Shown here in pieces: positions 55,886 to 64,000 of a stretch of DNA of 64,000 bases. The translations under genes and the position numbers were made by a program. Each line of letters starts with the position of its first letter. The stretch's first letter is position 1. A model generated the notes under the pieces. That model searched no databases. It saw only the letters and a list, made by a program, of their open reading frames with translations, and had not been told where the DNA came from. Source of the DNA: Callorhinus ursinus (taxonomy: Eukaryota; Chordata; Mammalia; Carnivora; Otariidae); the NCBI RefSeq assembly GCF_003265705.1, contig NW_020313057.1:5259775-5323774 (forward strand), in the 5' to 3' direction.

Positions 55886-56070
55886 GTTACCTTTCTCGGC
55901 ACCGCTCTCCCCAAGGCCACCGCCGGCGTGGAGCAGAAGAGCCCGAGGTTCACCCCCGGAGTGGCGAAAGAGGACGTGTCGCTCGCCACGGCGATGTCGC
56001 AGCTGGCGACCAGCTGGCAGCCGGCCGCGGTGGCCAAGCCGTTCACCATGGCGATGACGGGGACCGGGTG
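55730..56070. promoter_or_regulatory. CpG-rich island covering ECHDC3 exon 4
   Basis: High CpG density extends from intron (CCCGGCGGGCGCGCACG near 55765) through exon 4 (GCCGGCCGCGGTGG near 56020). The exon's third-position GC explains part but not all of it, since the intronic flank is equally CpG-rich. Confidence 0.5.
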
Positions 56071-56091
56071 GTTCTGGATCAGCATCATGAC
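55891..56091 (-). CDS. ECHDC3: ECHDC3, coding exon 4 (crotonase core)
   Basis: This 201-base exon encodes 67 residues in phase 0 at both ends: [20 protein letters not shown] through GRAVPRK. The acceptor is CTCCTCCAG|GTCATG and the donor is AAG|GTAACC. It carries the crotonase signature region, with the conserved NG of AMVNGLA, the ASCDIAVAS strand and [10 protein letters not shown]. In crotonase (ECHS1) the two catalytic glutamates lie in GGCE and QPE. The aligned positions here are Q (AGCQ) and G (ATPG), so neither acid is present, and ordinary enoyl-CoA hydration by the ECHS1 mechanism is unlikely. This matches the family as I remember it in human, so it is not a local mutation. The exon sits inside a CpG-rich block. 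Confidence 0.96.
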
Positions 56092-56162
56092 CTGGAGGAG
56101 CAAACACACCCCTTCATTTCCGCCCGGGAGCGAAACGCAACATTCACCTGTATCATTGTATG

Positions 56163-56170
56163 TGACGTCA
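56163..56170. promoter_or_regulatory. perfect CRE palindrome TGACGTCA beside exon 4
   Basis: A full CREB/ATF consensus 72 bases into intron 3 from exon 4, at the edge of the exon 4 CpG block. The context GTGACGTCACCC extends the palindrome to GTGACGTCAC (10 bases). Confidence 0.4.
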
Positions 56171-56215
56171 CCCTTCGCAGAGCATGTTCCGTATGCATTA
56201 GCTCAGGGTCTGGGC

Positions 56216-56235
56216 GGGGGGGGGGGGGGGGGGGG
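56216..56235. repeat. poly-G tract, about 20 G
   Basis: An uninterrupted G20 run on the plus strand, which is C20 on the ECHDC3 sense strand, about 125 bases upstream of the exon 4 acceptor. Its length is unreliable in most sequencing. Confidence 0.9.
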
Positions 56236-57660
56236 AAAGGAGGCATGAAGAGAACCAAGCGGGCATTAAATACCGACGGTCTGGTCTCCCTGAGACCCAG
56301 GGGAGGAGCGGACCCTCCCTGACAACCGGGCTGCTGCGAAGGCTCAGAGGGGAAGGCACTCGCCCAGGCGGCAGGATGCAGGGGTTGATGGCACAGCCCT
56401 GGTCTTCCCACCCCCGGCAGGACGCCGCTGTGAGGGTCACGGTCCCCTCTGACTGGTCCCCAGCAGCCCCCCTGAAGCACAGAGCTGTTTTGATCTCTGG
56501 GGAAGGGGGTGGCAAGTCTGAAACGGGTATTTGGTACTTCCTTGAAAAATTAAGGCGAAAAAGGAACTGGAAGGCAATTTCTGTAGTAATTACTTCTCAA
56601 ATTACCGCGGGGAACATTCTCTCGATTCTATTACAATGGTGTGGGGATGCCCTGCTGTCATCAAAATAAACAAAACTCCCCAAACAAGGCCCCTGCACAG
56701 AGAGGAGCCAGAAAACTTGCTCACGTGACGCTTCCCCTCTCCCCACCCCATAAATCGCCAGAGGTTTTAACTTATTTTTGCAGCTTACCAAATAACTTGG
56801 TTTATTTCTCCAATTTTTTTTCATGCCACTCTAAACAGAGTGCGTTGCTATGGTAACTTGGATGTATAAATAGTTGCACCTTGAACCCTGGCAGGGAAGG
56901 AGGGCAGGTGGGAAGGAGCCACTATATCTGGGCTTGTTTCCCACAGCGGCAACTCCGAAAAAATGACCTTTCATTGATTTGAAGATTTTGCCCAAGGAAC
57001 TCAGCCTTTTGCATTCACAAACGTATTATATTTGTCAGCTTTATTATAAAATAGCCAATTATATGTTTAGGGATATGATATATTCTATAGTAGTGGTTTG
57101 GAGTTTTTTTAGGGGGTCACCTTTTGAGAATCTGACAAATGCTAATGACCCTCTCCTCGGAAGAACGCACACATATATATCCGCACCCCAAACTGTTCAT
57201 GGATTTAGGGGGTTTGCGAACTCCAGGTGAGGATGACGATGGTCAGTGATAGAGCTCATTCTCAGTGAACTGCAAGAGCTAGGAGAAGAATGCTTAGGAA
57301 CTTCTAATGTCTTGCTGCAAAGAAAGATTTTTTTTTTTTTGGCTGAGTGTTGTCTGTCACCTAATGAACTGGTTACTTATGAAAAGTCACCTGGCCGTAA
57401 TTAGCGTTGAACAATTTGTGTCTCCTGTGTGTCATCTACGAAGCACTAGGATTCTATACAACCTGGTGGGAAAATACTTAGATTGCAACAATATTAAAAA
57501 TATTCATACCTTTCATCTAGGGAACACTTCTTTTTTTTTAGGGATCACTTCTAAGGAATAATCCTAAAATAGGTAAAAAGCTGTCTGGGCAAAGATGTTC
57601 AAAAATTATTTTATATTAGTGAAAAACTAATAAGTAACATAAATATACAAAAATAAGTAA
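56236..57660. other. intronic, nothing recognised
   Basis: The first part, to about 56480, is GC-rich. The rest is AT-rich and unique-looking. Confidence 0.45.
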
Positions 57661-57840
57661 GGGGCACCTGGGTGGCTCAGTCAGTTAAGCGTCTGCCTTT
57701 GGCTCGGGTCATGATTCCAAGGTCCTGGGATTGAGCCCTGAGTCAGGCTCCCTGCTCAGCAGGGACCCTGCTTCTCCCTCTCCCTCCTGCGAGGGCTCTC
57801 TCTCTCTTTCAAATAAATAATTAAAAAAAATAATAAATAA
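57661..57840 (+). mobile_element. CAN-SINE, antisense to ECHDC3 in intron 3
   Basis: The head GGGGCACCTGGGTGGCTCAGTCAG leads to a CAAATAAATAATTAAAAAAAATAATAAATAAAT tail. The TSD is weak (AAAATAAGTAA before, AAATAAGAAAAA after). Confidence 0.92.
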
Positions 57841-57989
57841 ATAAGAAAAATGGCTATGTGAACTAATTGTCCATTTAATGGAATGCTGTGTTCTCATTAC
57901 AAGATTTTCCACCAGACACAGGAGCGTGGTGGTGGTCTGGGTCTTGCGTGGTGGGCTGGAGCCAGGCTCCTGGGGTTTGATGCCCAGTC

Positions 57990-58140
57990 TATCACTTACC
58001 CACTGGCTGTCACTCGGTCTTCACACCCGGGTATAATAATGGGCATAAGAATAGTACAAACCTTCTAGAACATGAGAATTATATATATGTCTAAAGTATT
58101 CGAAACCTTATGTGGCACATGGTAAGCATTCAATGCTATA
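57990..58140 (-). repeat. MIR SINE remnant
   Basis: 'TATCACTTACCCACTGGCTGTCACTCGGTC', then GGTATAATAATGGGCATAAGAATAGTAC and ATGTGGCACATGGTAAGCATTCAATGC, is reversed MIR. Confidence 0.75.
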
Positions 58141-58364
58141 ATCACATTATACAATTATACAGTATAATTGCTCTTATGTATGATTATTCAGACAAATAGG
58201 TTCACATGGGAAAAGGTTTGAAAGAAATATACTAAATATTAGCATTCTCTCTGGGTGGTAGGATCATGGTCCAGTACCAGCAGTTTATTTTCCTTCCTTC
58301 TATTTTTCTGGATTTTCAAAATTTTCCACAGTGTTTATTCTTTGTATAATTAAAACATATTTTA

Positions 58365-58470
58365 AGTAACTTTATTTTTTAAGTATGCTCCACCCTCAAC
58401 ATGGGGCTTGCACCCATGACCCTGAGATCAAGAGTCACATGCTCTACTGACTGAGCCAGCCAGGCACGCC
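58365..58470 (-). mobile_element. short CAN-SINE (about 106 bp)
   Basis: Reverse orientation, containing only the tRNA-related head region and a short T-rich tail. The head end reads CTGAGCCAGCCAGGCACGCC. TSD AAAACATATTTTA is at 58352-58364 and 58471-58483, so the shortness is original to the insertion. Confidence 0.9.
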
Positions 58471-58489
58471 AAAACATATTTTATTTAAA

Positions 58490-58687
58490 ATTTTTTTTTA
58501 TTTTTTAAAGATTTTTTTAAATTTATTTGAGAGAGAGCGAGAGCACGCACGCAGGTGCACACGCATGGGGGGAGAGGGGCAGAAGAAAGAGAGTCTCCAG
58601 CACTGAGCGAGGAGCCCCACTGGGAGCATGACCCCAGCAGAAATCAAGTCAGACACCCAGCCGGCCGAGCCACCCAGGTGCCCCCCC
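58490..58687 (-). mobile_element. CAN-SINE, older
   Basis: Reverse orientation: TTTTTAAAGATTTTTTTAAATTTATTTGAG, (GA)n, then the head end CCGAGCCACCCAGGTGCCCC. The region between body and head is shortened. It lies about 20 bases from the preceding SINE in the same orientation. Confidence 0.88.
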
Positions 58688-60095
58688 AAGTGTATTTTAA
58701 ATAAAGTTAGAAAGCAATGCAGGAAAGACAAAGACAAGCCAGATAATAAATCAGCTGGGGCAATCAATCCCTTGGTAGTCAAGAAATGATTATCCCTCCT
58801 AGTTTACCTTCCTGAGCTAAATATTTTTCCTGGGCTCTGCCTGCTCCAAAATGTGACGTATACCTAAGTATAGCTTAGCCTCGCTCAGCAGCGTTACTGA
58901 GGGCTCTGTCGGAGGCCTTGCCCTGTTGCCGTTTCACTGGAGGGGGTGAGGAGAAAGAGAAGCAGCTCTTCCTGGACGAGGGTTTCTACCCTTGAACTTC
59001 AACAGGACAAAAGAAGAGACACAAGGGGTAGGTCTCCAGGGAAATCTGTCACATCAGCTCCACAGAGGGTTACTTTTGCTCTCCCACGGCCACGTGTTTC
59101 TTCTCCTTCTCGGTTTACCCTATTCCTGCTCTGTAAATCATTAACGATCAGGAGGCACCGGTCTGCAAGGAAGCTGCTACAGTTTAGACGCTGAGCCAAG
59201 TCAGGAATCTCTGTCTTCTCTAAATCCAAACTTTCTCATGCCTGAACGGAACAGTGAAATATCTAGCTCATTCCGTCCCAGTCTGTCTGTTGATTACATT
59301 TGGAAATTGAAATCTTGCACAAGTTCACCATGCCCCTATTTATCCAGGACAATGTGATTTTCTTAGAAAAAGTATTCAAGAAATCAATGCACTTTCACTC
59401 CCATCTCCTTGTGTTAGGACAAGGTCCTGTTCCTGCACTGTCTTTTTCAGTGAGCCTGCAAAAGGCTCACTGGGGGTGGCCAGCTTCCACGAAACCTGGC
59501 CTTTCTCCTCTGAAGCAGCCCCTGGCTCCCCCCGTTGGCCCTCTTGCTAACCCGTTTAGCCCTCAGTTCATGAAGAGACAGCAGAGTGTTGTAAAAGCAG
59601 GCCCTTTAGCGAGGATGGGAGGGCTCTAGTGGTTCTCTTTGATGCTCTTCTGTTTTAGCCAAACACACTGGATATTAGCCGAGAAATAACTCCTAGAGCA
59701 CCGTGCCTTGGCAAACACAAGAGCAGAATGTGACATAAACGCTATTAATGTGGAACAAAAGACCGAAGCCTTAGGTCCAGGTTGCTTCTGCCTCTCCCTG
59801 AAGCGTCATGTCAGTTGCTTTTCTGGCTGGTCCTGCCATGAAATGAGAACACTCTAATTGACTCTCCTTGCTGCATTCTGGAAGGGCGAGGAAAAAAAAT
59901 GGTGGTCGAGACGGCATCTTAGTCACCTTCCTGTCAGCCTCCCTGTTGCTCACCTCTGTCTCGTCTATATAGAAGTTATCATGAAATATTTGTTGAGTCA
60001 TTAATGACCAAATAAATGAGCAAGTCAACGAACGAATGAAAAATTAGGTGAAGTAATCTTAGGATCGATCAGGTTATGAAACTGTTTTAGGTCTT
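58688..60095. other. intronic, nothing recognised
   Basis: Unique-looking intron 3 sequence. The 109-codon plus frame at 59300-59629 is antisense to the gene and unrecognisable. Confidence 0.45.
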
Positions 60096-60325
60096 TTTTT
60101 TTTTTTTAAGGTTGATTTATTTATTTGAGAGAGAGAGTTTTTAAATATTTATTTATAAAATAAATAGAGCACGAATGGGAGAGGGAGGGGGAGAGAGAAT
60201 ATCTCAAGCAGGCTCCATGCTCGGCGTGGAGCCCAACACGGGGCTTGATCTCACGACCCTGAGATCATGACCTGAGCCAAGACCAAGAGTCAGTTGCTAA
60301 ACCAACTGTGCCACCCAGGCGCTCC
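60096..60325 (-). mobile_element. CAN-SINE, sense to ECHDC3 in intron 3
   Basis: Reverse orientation with an extended AT-rich tail. The head end reads CTGTGCCACCCAGGCGCTCC. TSD TGAAACTGTTTTAGGTCTT (60077-60095) and its copy at 60326-60344 differ at one position. Confidence 0.95.
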
Positions 60326-60364
60326 TGAAACTGTTTTATGTCTTGCTTCTCACCTACATATCCA

Positions 60365-60465
60365 GTTTCCGTTCGGCAGGAACCTTGTTTTTCCTTCTTT
60401 TTCCCTCAGTACCTTGCAAGTGTTATGCATACAGTAGTGCTCAATGAGTAGCTATGAAATGGGCA
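60365..60465 (+). repeat. L2 3'-end fragment
   Basis: 'GGCAGGAACCTTGTTTTTCC', then CTCAGTACCTTGCAAGTGTTATGCATACAGTAGTGCTCAATGAG, resembles the L2 3' end. Diverged. Confidence 0.55.
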
Positions 60466-60693
60466 ATGCCTTACTTAAAGTTGTATTCTATTCAGGTTTT
60501 TATTATCCAGGGGTTGACTTGATATATTTATAATCACCTCAAACCTTTTGTTCCTCTTCCTCTCTGCGGGCAATTTCTCTCCTTTGTATGGTTAAAGAGA
60601 CAGACAGAAGTAAGCGTGAAGAGGTTACTTCTCCCACTTGGAGGTGGTGATTACAAAGGTTGGTTGGAAGAAGGGTTTGAAAATAATCTTTAA

Positions 60694-60894
60694 GGGGCGC
60701 CTGGGTGGCTCAGTCGTTAAGCGTCTGCCTTCGGCTCAGGTCGTGATCCCGGGGTCCTGGGATCGAGCCCCGCATCGGGCTCCCTGCTCCGCGGGAAGCC
60801 TGCTTCTCCCTCTCCCGCTCCCCCTGCTTGTGCTCCCTCTCTCGCTGTGTCTCTCTCTGTCAAATAAATAAATAAAATCTTTAAAAAAAAAAAG
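60694..60894 (+). mobile_element. CAN-SINE, young-looking, antisense to ECHDC3
   Basis: The head GGGCGCCTGGGTGGCTCAGTCGTTAAGCG is followed by a body very close to the consensus I remember and a CAAATAAATAAATAAAATCTTTAAAA tail. TSD AATCTTTAA is at 60685-60693 and 60895-60903. It lies about 540 bases upstream (in plus coordinates) of exon 3. Confidence 0.95.
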
Positions 60895-60903
60895 AATCTT
60901 TAA

Positions 60904-61330
60904 AATCTTTAAAAGTATTATTCCATTCACAAATATTCTCTCTCTCCCATTAACAGAGATGTTTTTGTTTAAAATTAAAACAAAAAATTTATACTAATCT
61001 TAGGTTCTTCCCCTCTAAAGATGTACACCCCCACTCTTTACCTCTTCCTTAAGACACGTCTACCAAGACACACTCCCATGATCCTGGAGGCAGCAACTAT
61101 CAGCACTAGCCTATATTTCACTTTCTTTGGCTTGTAACAAGATCCATCACAAACCATGGTCACTTCTTAAAAATCGAAACCAAATAGTGGCCTGGGTGAA
61201 AGATGCACCAGTGACCTGTCTGCAGTGACTAGGTCTCATAGATAAAGCCTTATCTGTAAAGTGGAAGCCTAATTCAGTATTTCATGTAACTACCATTTTC
61301 GGGTGTTCGATGTCGACCCTCATCCTGACT
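60904..61330. other. intronic, nothing recognised
   Basis: Unique-looking intron 3 sequence next to the exon 3 donor. Confidence 0.45.
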
Positions 61331-61333
61331 TAC

Positions 61334-61431
61334 CTCAGAACAGGTCTGAAATACTTCGGCATGATAATCTGGGCTTCGCTCATCTGTCAGTTCCTTTAAA
61401 TCATGCCCAGAAGAAAATACGGGCCCCTCAG
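61334..61431 (-). CDS. ECHDC3: ECHDC3, coding exon 3 (acyl-CoA site strand)
   Basis: This 98-base exon completes an alanine codon split with exon 2 (G|CT) and encodes 32 more residues from EGPVFSSGHDLKELT to FQTCSE. The acceptor is ATTTGCAG|CTGAGG and the donor is GAG|GTAAGT, a near-ideal site. FSSGHDLKEL is the hallmark crotonase motif: the backbone amide in SSGHD forms one half of the oxyanion hole that holds the thioester carbonyl of acyl-CoA. That motif is intact even though the catalytic acids in exon 4 are absent. That pattern suits a crotonase-fold protein that still binds acyl-CoA but may catalyse a different reaction or none. Identification rests on close agreement with ECHDC3. Confidence 0.96.
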
Positions 61432-63093
61432 CTGCAAATGTTTCCAGTGGAGAGAAGAAAAGAATAGAAAGAGATGTAAACAGCCAAGCTTAAACGTTCA
61501 CTTACTTACCCACAGGATAGCTAGCAATCGCGTTGAGGCCTTGGACACTTAGAGAAAGTTAATGGCTCGATTTTGGTAAGAATAATTCCATTTTGCCTGA
61601 AAAGTGACAGCCAGTATTTTGTGGTGACACGGTAAGGTGAGGCATAGGTTCTCAAAGGTCTGCGGTGGTGGTACCAGTGAAAACATGTTATGCCGACAAG
61701 GAAAAGGCTCAGACACCACAGTGAATGTACTCTTTCCAGAATGACCCCTCCAGTTTCACACTTTTGTTTCTGGACTTGGTCCGGCCTGAGTGTATAGACT
61801 CATTTGGACCCCTCAAGCCCACCCTGCCTCCCGCAGTGTCCCTGCCCTCTGGTCCACAGATAATGGCTACCCACACAGGGCGGAATCTGGAAGGTCGGAG
61901 TGTGAAGAGAGCCCCTTTATTTTTACCAGGGATCTGAGGATGCGGTTTTACTGTTACCATTGTCATTAGCAACAACGATGCAATGTAATTCCATCGATCA
62001 ACTGGCAACACTTTCTCCTATTTCCCTTTTCCTATGGCTGCTGGGACAGACAATACTATGCCCTGCACACAGGCGAGAAAACCGTACCGTTCAGAGCTAG
62101 TTGCCCCACTGCATCTGGGTTACACCCCCATGGCGGCTGGACAGTATTTGCTCTATCTCTTTTCCCTTCGCCATGCAAAAAGTTGAAAATTTGGGGGTGC
62201 CTGGTTGGCTCAGTTGGTTAAGCGTCTCACTCTCGATTTCAGTTCAGGTCATGATCTCAGGGTCATGAGATCAAGCCCTGCATCAGGCTCCATGATGGCT
62301 GTGGAGTCTGCTTGAGATTCTCTCTCTCTGCCCCTCTCTCCCCACCCCCCCGTACTCGTGCATGCTCTCACTCTCATACACTCAAAAATAAATTAAAAAT
62401 TTGTTTTTAAAAGTTGAAAATTTATATCCAACCACAGACAAGAAGGTAACATTCTGAGTACCTGCCTCCAGAAACACTGATTCTTAATTTTTAAAAAATA
62501 GTGCATCATAGGGCAGCATCTGTTTTATTTTTCTGTGGTTGCTTTAAAATGATGACACTGCTATTATTTATACCCCTGTCATCAGCACCAGATGATTTGG
62601 TAAAAAGTATTACTGGAAAAAGGGCATGGGAAGAAATGAGCAAAATACACATGCTTTCTGGCACCTTTGAAGAAGACCACAGATCTCGGTGGAAAGCTTA
62701 GTTGAGAGCAGAAAAGACAAACCAATCAATTGCCCAGCAGCCTGTCCTAGCCAACTAGGTAGTCTACCGAAAGCATTAGTGATTATAAACCCATCTTAAT
62801 AGATCCACGAAGAAACCAGTTTTCTGATTTTGATGGGAAGACGAGCATGGCCAAGGGTGGCAATGTTTTGTATCTGACACATCCGACAAAAAGGAAAGGA
62901 CATATTCTCACCACACAGTAATCTTTCCTATCATTTCTCCAGTTAACTACACGGTTTTTTCATAATGTTCTTGTAAAGGAGCTTCCGAAACAATTCTCCC
63001 GTTAAGCGAAGGAATGCCCCGGTTGACCAAAGAATTTTGAGAAACTGCTTCCAGGTCCTGCAAGAACACGGAGGATGGGTATCAGATAAATAC
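61432..63093 (-). other. ECHDC3: ECHDC3 intron 2
   Basis: A GT-AG intron of 1662 bases, between CAG|GTATTT at exon 2 and TTTGCAG at exon 3. It holds one CAN-SINE at 62193-62408. The 66-codon plus-strand frame at 62501-62701 is antisense and is judged non-coding. Confidence 0.9.
62193..62408 (+). mobile_element. CAN-SINE, older subtype, antisense to ECHDC3
   Basis: The head GGGGTGCCTGGTTGGCTCAGTTGG is followed by a 'GAGATTCTCTCTCTCTGCCCC' body and a CAAAAATAAATTAAAAATTTG tail. TSD AAAAGTTGAAAATTT is at 62178-62192 and 62409-62423. Confidence 0.95.
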
Positions 63094-63215
63094 CTGAAAT
63101 GATGATGACTTTCAGATCTCTGCTTTCAGCCTCGTGAAGAATGTCACTTTGCAGAGATTTCAGCATGGCTAATGACAGCGCGTTCCTCTTCTTCGGATCA
63201 CTCAGGACAATGTTC
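63094..63215 (-). CDS. ECHDC3: ECHDC3, coding exon 2 (start of crotonase fold)
   Basis: This 122-base exon completes an arginine-type codon from exon 1 with its first G, encodes 40 residues from NIVLSDPKKRNALSLAML to DLKVIIIS, and ends with the G of the alanine codon shared with exon 3. The acceptor is CTTCCCAG|GAACA and the donor is TTTCAG|GTATTT. The NPKKRNALS-like segment (here DPKKRNALS) and the VIIIS strand are the usual N-terminal elements of the crotonase fold. Exon 1, with the start codon and the predicted mitochondrial presequence, is not in the window: the remaining 785 bases contain no matching sequence. Confidence 0.95.
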
Positions 63216-64000
63216 CTGGGAAGAACGTTTTATAATTACTGGGTCGTGCACGAAATCAAAACAAGTGAGGATCCCCGCAATTCCTTTCTTACCCCGGGGG
63301 CTATTTTTTAAAACACCAGAAAAGAGAGCCGTGGGTGCTTAGAGACAACTGAGAGGGTCTGCCAACTATCTGGAGTTACAGCTAAGGCAAAACGAGGAGG
63401 CTGCCTGAAAAGTGGCCTGGGTTTCCTCCCTCGTGCCCTGGGTTTGTTTCTCTTTGTCTCCACGACTGCTGTCAGAAACAGGACTGCCACCTCCCCCCAA
63501 AGGGCAGGTCACAGCAGTTCCAAAAATCACCACTGCCCATTCCGAGAGGCGCTGAGGCTTATAAGCCCACAGTGGGAGCCAGAGGAAGCTGCCACACTGT
63601 GGCTACCTTCAGCTCCGTTCTCTCTGCTGTTCTTCAAGAGTAAGGTTAGGGAAGGAGCCGAGAATGAAAAGACGCCCCCCAAGCCTCCCCCATGCACCCC
63701 ACCGAGGAGGCAGCGCAGTTGCAGTGGCCAGCGTGCATGGGTGACAGCATCTTTCCATGTTTTTATAGCGGCATCCTGAAATTCCACTGAATAATTCATG
63801 CCGAGGACGGGCAATGTGGGAAGAACAGAAGGACGGGGGCAGACAGCAAGAAGGCTCTTCTGGACGCCGTCCTCCAACAAGGAGCTGGCATGCCAAGGTC
63901 TCGCTGTTTTAAGGTATCCCACGTGCTAATTAAAAGAACCGGTATTGTCATCTGGCTGCCTGTATACAGAAGGGTCTGATTTGTGCGGTGAGACGGAACG
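63216..64000 (-). other. ECHDC3: ECHDC3 intron 1 (partial)
   Basis: Intron sequence upstream of exon 2 on the minus strand, running off the window. No SINE was seen. The overlapping frames at 63444-63922 on both strands have no recognisable domain. Confidence 0.75.

Larger units (their letters stand above)
47113..55890 (-). other. ECHDC3: ECHDC3 intron 4
   Basis: A GT-AG intron of 8778 bases between AAG|GTAACC at 55891/55890 and CTCCCGCAG|G at 47113/47112. It contains an L2 fragment (47935-48300), a DNA-transposon-like remnant (48780-49005), a CAN-SINE (49704-49912), a MaLR LTR (50676-51072), a CpG-rich patch (51880-52330), a MIR (52745-52930) and a MER5-like element (53210-53355). The longest open frame in the whole window, 200 codons on the plus strand at 47318-47920, lies here. 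It is antisense to the gene, GC-driven and unrecognisable. Confidence 0.9.
56092..61333 (-). other. ECHDC3: ECHDC3 intron 3
   Basis: A GT-AG intron of 5242 bases, between GAG|GTAAGT at exon 3 and CTCCTCCAG at exon 4. It contains five CAN-SINEs on both strands, a MIR, an L2 fragment, a poly-G tract and a CRE palindrome near exon 4. No other gene was seen. Confidence 0.9.

Noticed and set aside
55632..56322. Plus-strand open frames of 140-158 codons opposite ECHDC3 exon 4
   Set aside because: They are mirror frames caused by GC-rich codons of the real minus-strand exon. One even runs through the poly-G tract as a glycine run.
60694..60780. tRNA-like sequence with B-box-like GGTCGTGATCCC
   Set aside because: This is the tRNA-Lys-derived head of a CAN-SINE, repeated more than 25 times in the window, not a functional tRNA gene.
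62501..62701. 66-codon plus-strand frame with a signal-peptide-like hydrophobic start
   Set aside because: It is in ECHDC3 intron 2 on the opposite strand and short, with no known homologue recognised. The hydrophobic stretch comes from T-rich DNA.
63444..63922. 111- to 131-codon frames in ECHDC3 intron 1 as possible exon 1
   Set aside because: Translation on the minus strand does not match the remembered ECHDC3 N-terminus, and the plus-strand frames are in the wrong orientation.
1..64000. CRISPR array or bacterial-type operon
   Set aside because: No regularly spaced repeat-spacer pattern was seen. Interspersed SINEs, LINE relics and spliced exons show a mammalian nuclear genome.

Overview
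This window looks like nuclear DNA of a carnivoran mammal. It holds more than 25 copies of the tRNA-Lys-derived carnivore SINE (CAN-SINE), with the head GGGCGCCTGGGTGGCTCAGT, a CT-rich body and an AATAAAATCTT A-rich tail, many inside clear target-site duplications (TSDs). It also holds a 5'-truncated carnivore-type L1. I saw no copy with the dog-specific SINEC_Cf head, so a non-canid caniform (bear, mustelid or pinniped group) is the best guess. That is inference from remembered consensus sequences.

Layout. (1) Bases 1-400 are the edge of a very CpG-rich block with a 14-bp tandem repeat; it may be the promoter island of the next gene to the left. (2) Bases 400-46300 are intergenic and accessory. 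They contain old L1M, HAL1, L2, MIR, MER5-like and MaLR LTR remnants with younger CAN-SINEs and one young L1 inserted among them. I find no credible protein-coding gene there. (3) Bases 46800-63215, minus strand, carry four coding exons of ECHDC3 (enoyl-CoA hydratase domain-containing 3). All four have consensus splice sites and compatible reading phases. They encode 243 residues, most of the mature protein including the C-terminus and stop. The first exon, with the mitochondrial presequence, lies beyond the right edge.

From remembered human gene order (USP6NL - ECHDC3 - PROSER2, the last two co-oriented), the gene to the left should be PROSER2 on the minus strand. The CpG island at the left edge is about where its 5' end would be expected. 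This is inference.

I did not find a previously undescribed biological system. The items most worth checking are these: the loss of both crotonase catalytic glutamates in ECHDC3; a 139-bp near-identical direct repeat 3.5 kb apart (24686-24824 and 28174-28312) that matches no repeat family I know; CpG-rich islands inside ECHDC3, over exon 4 and in intron 4, with a perfect CRE palindrome beside exon 4; and the left-edge CpG island.
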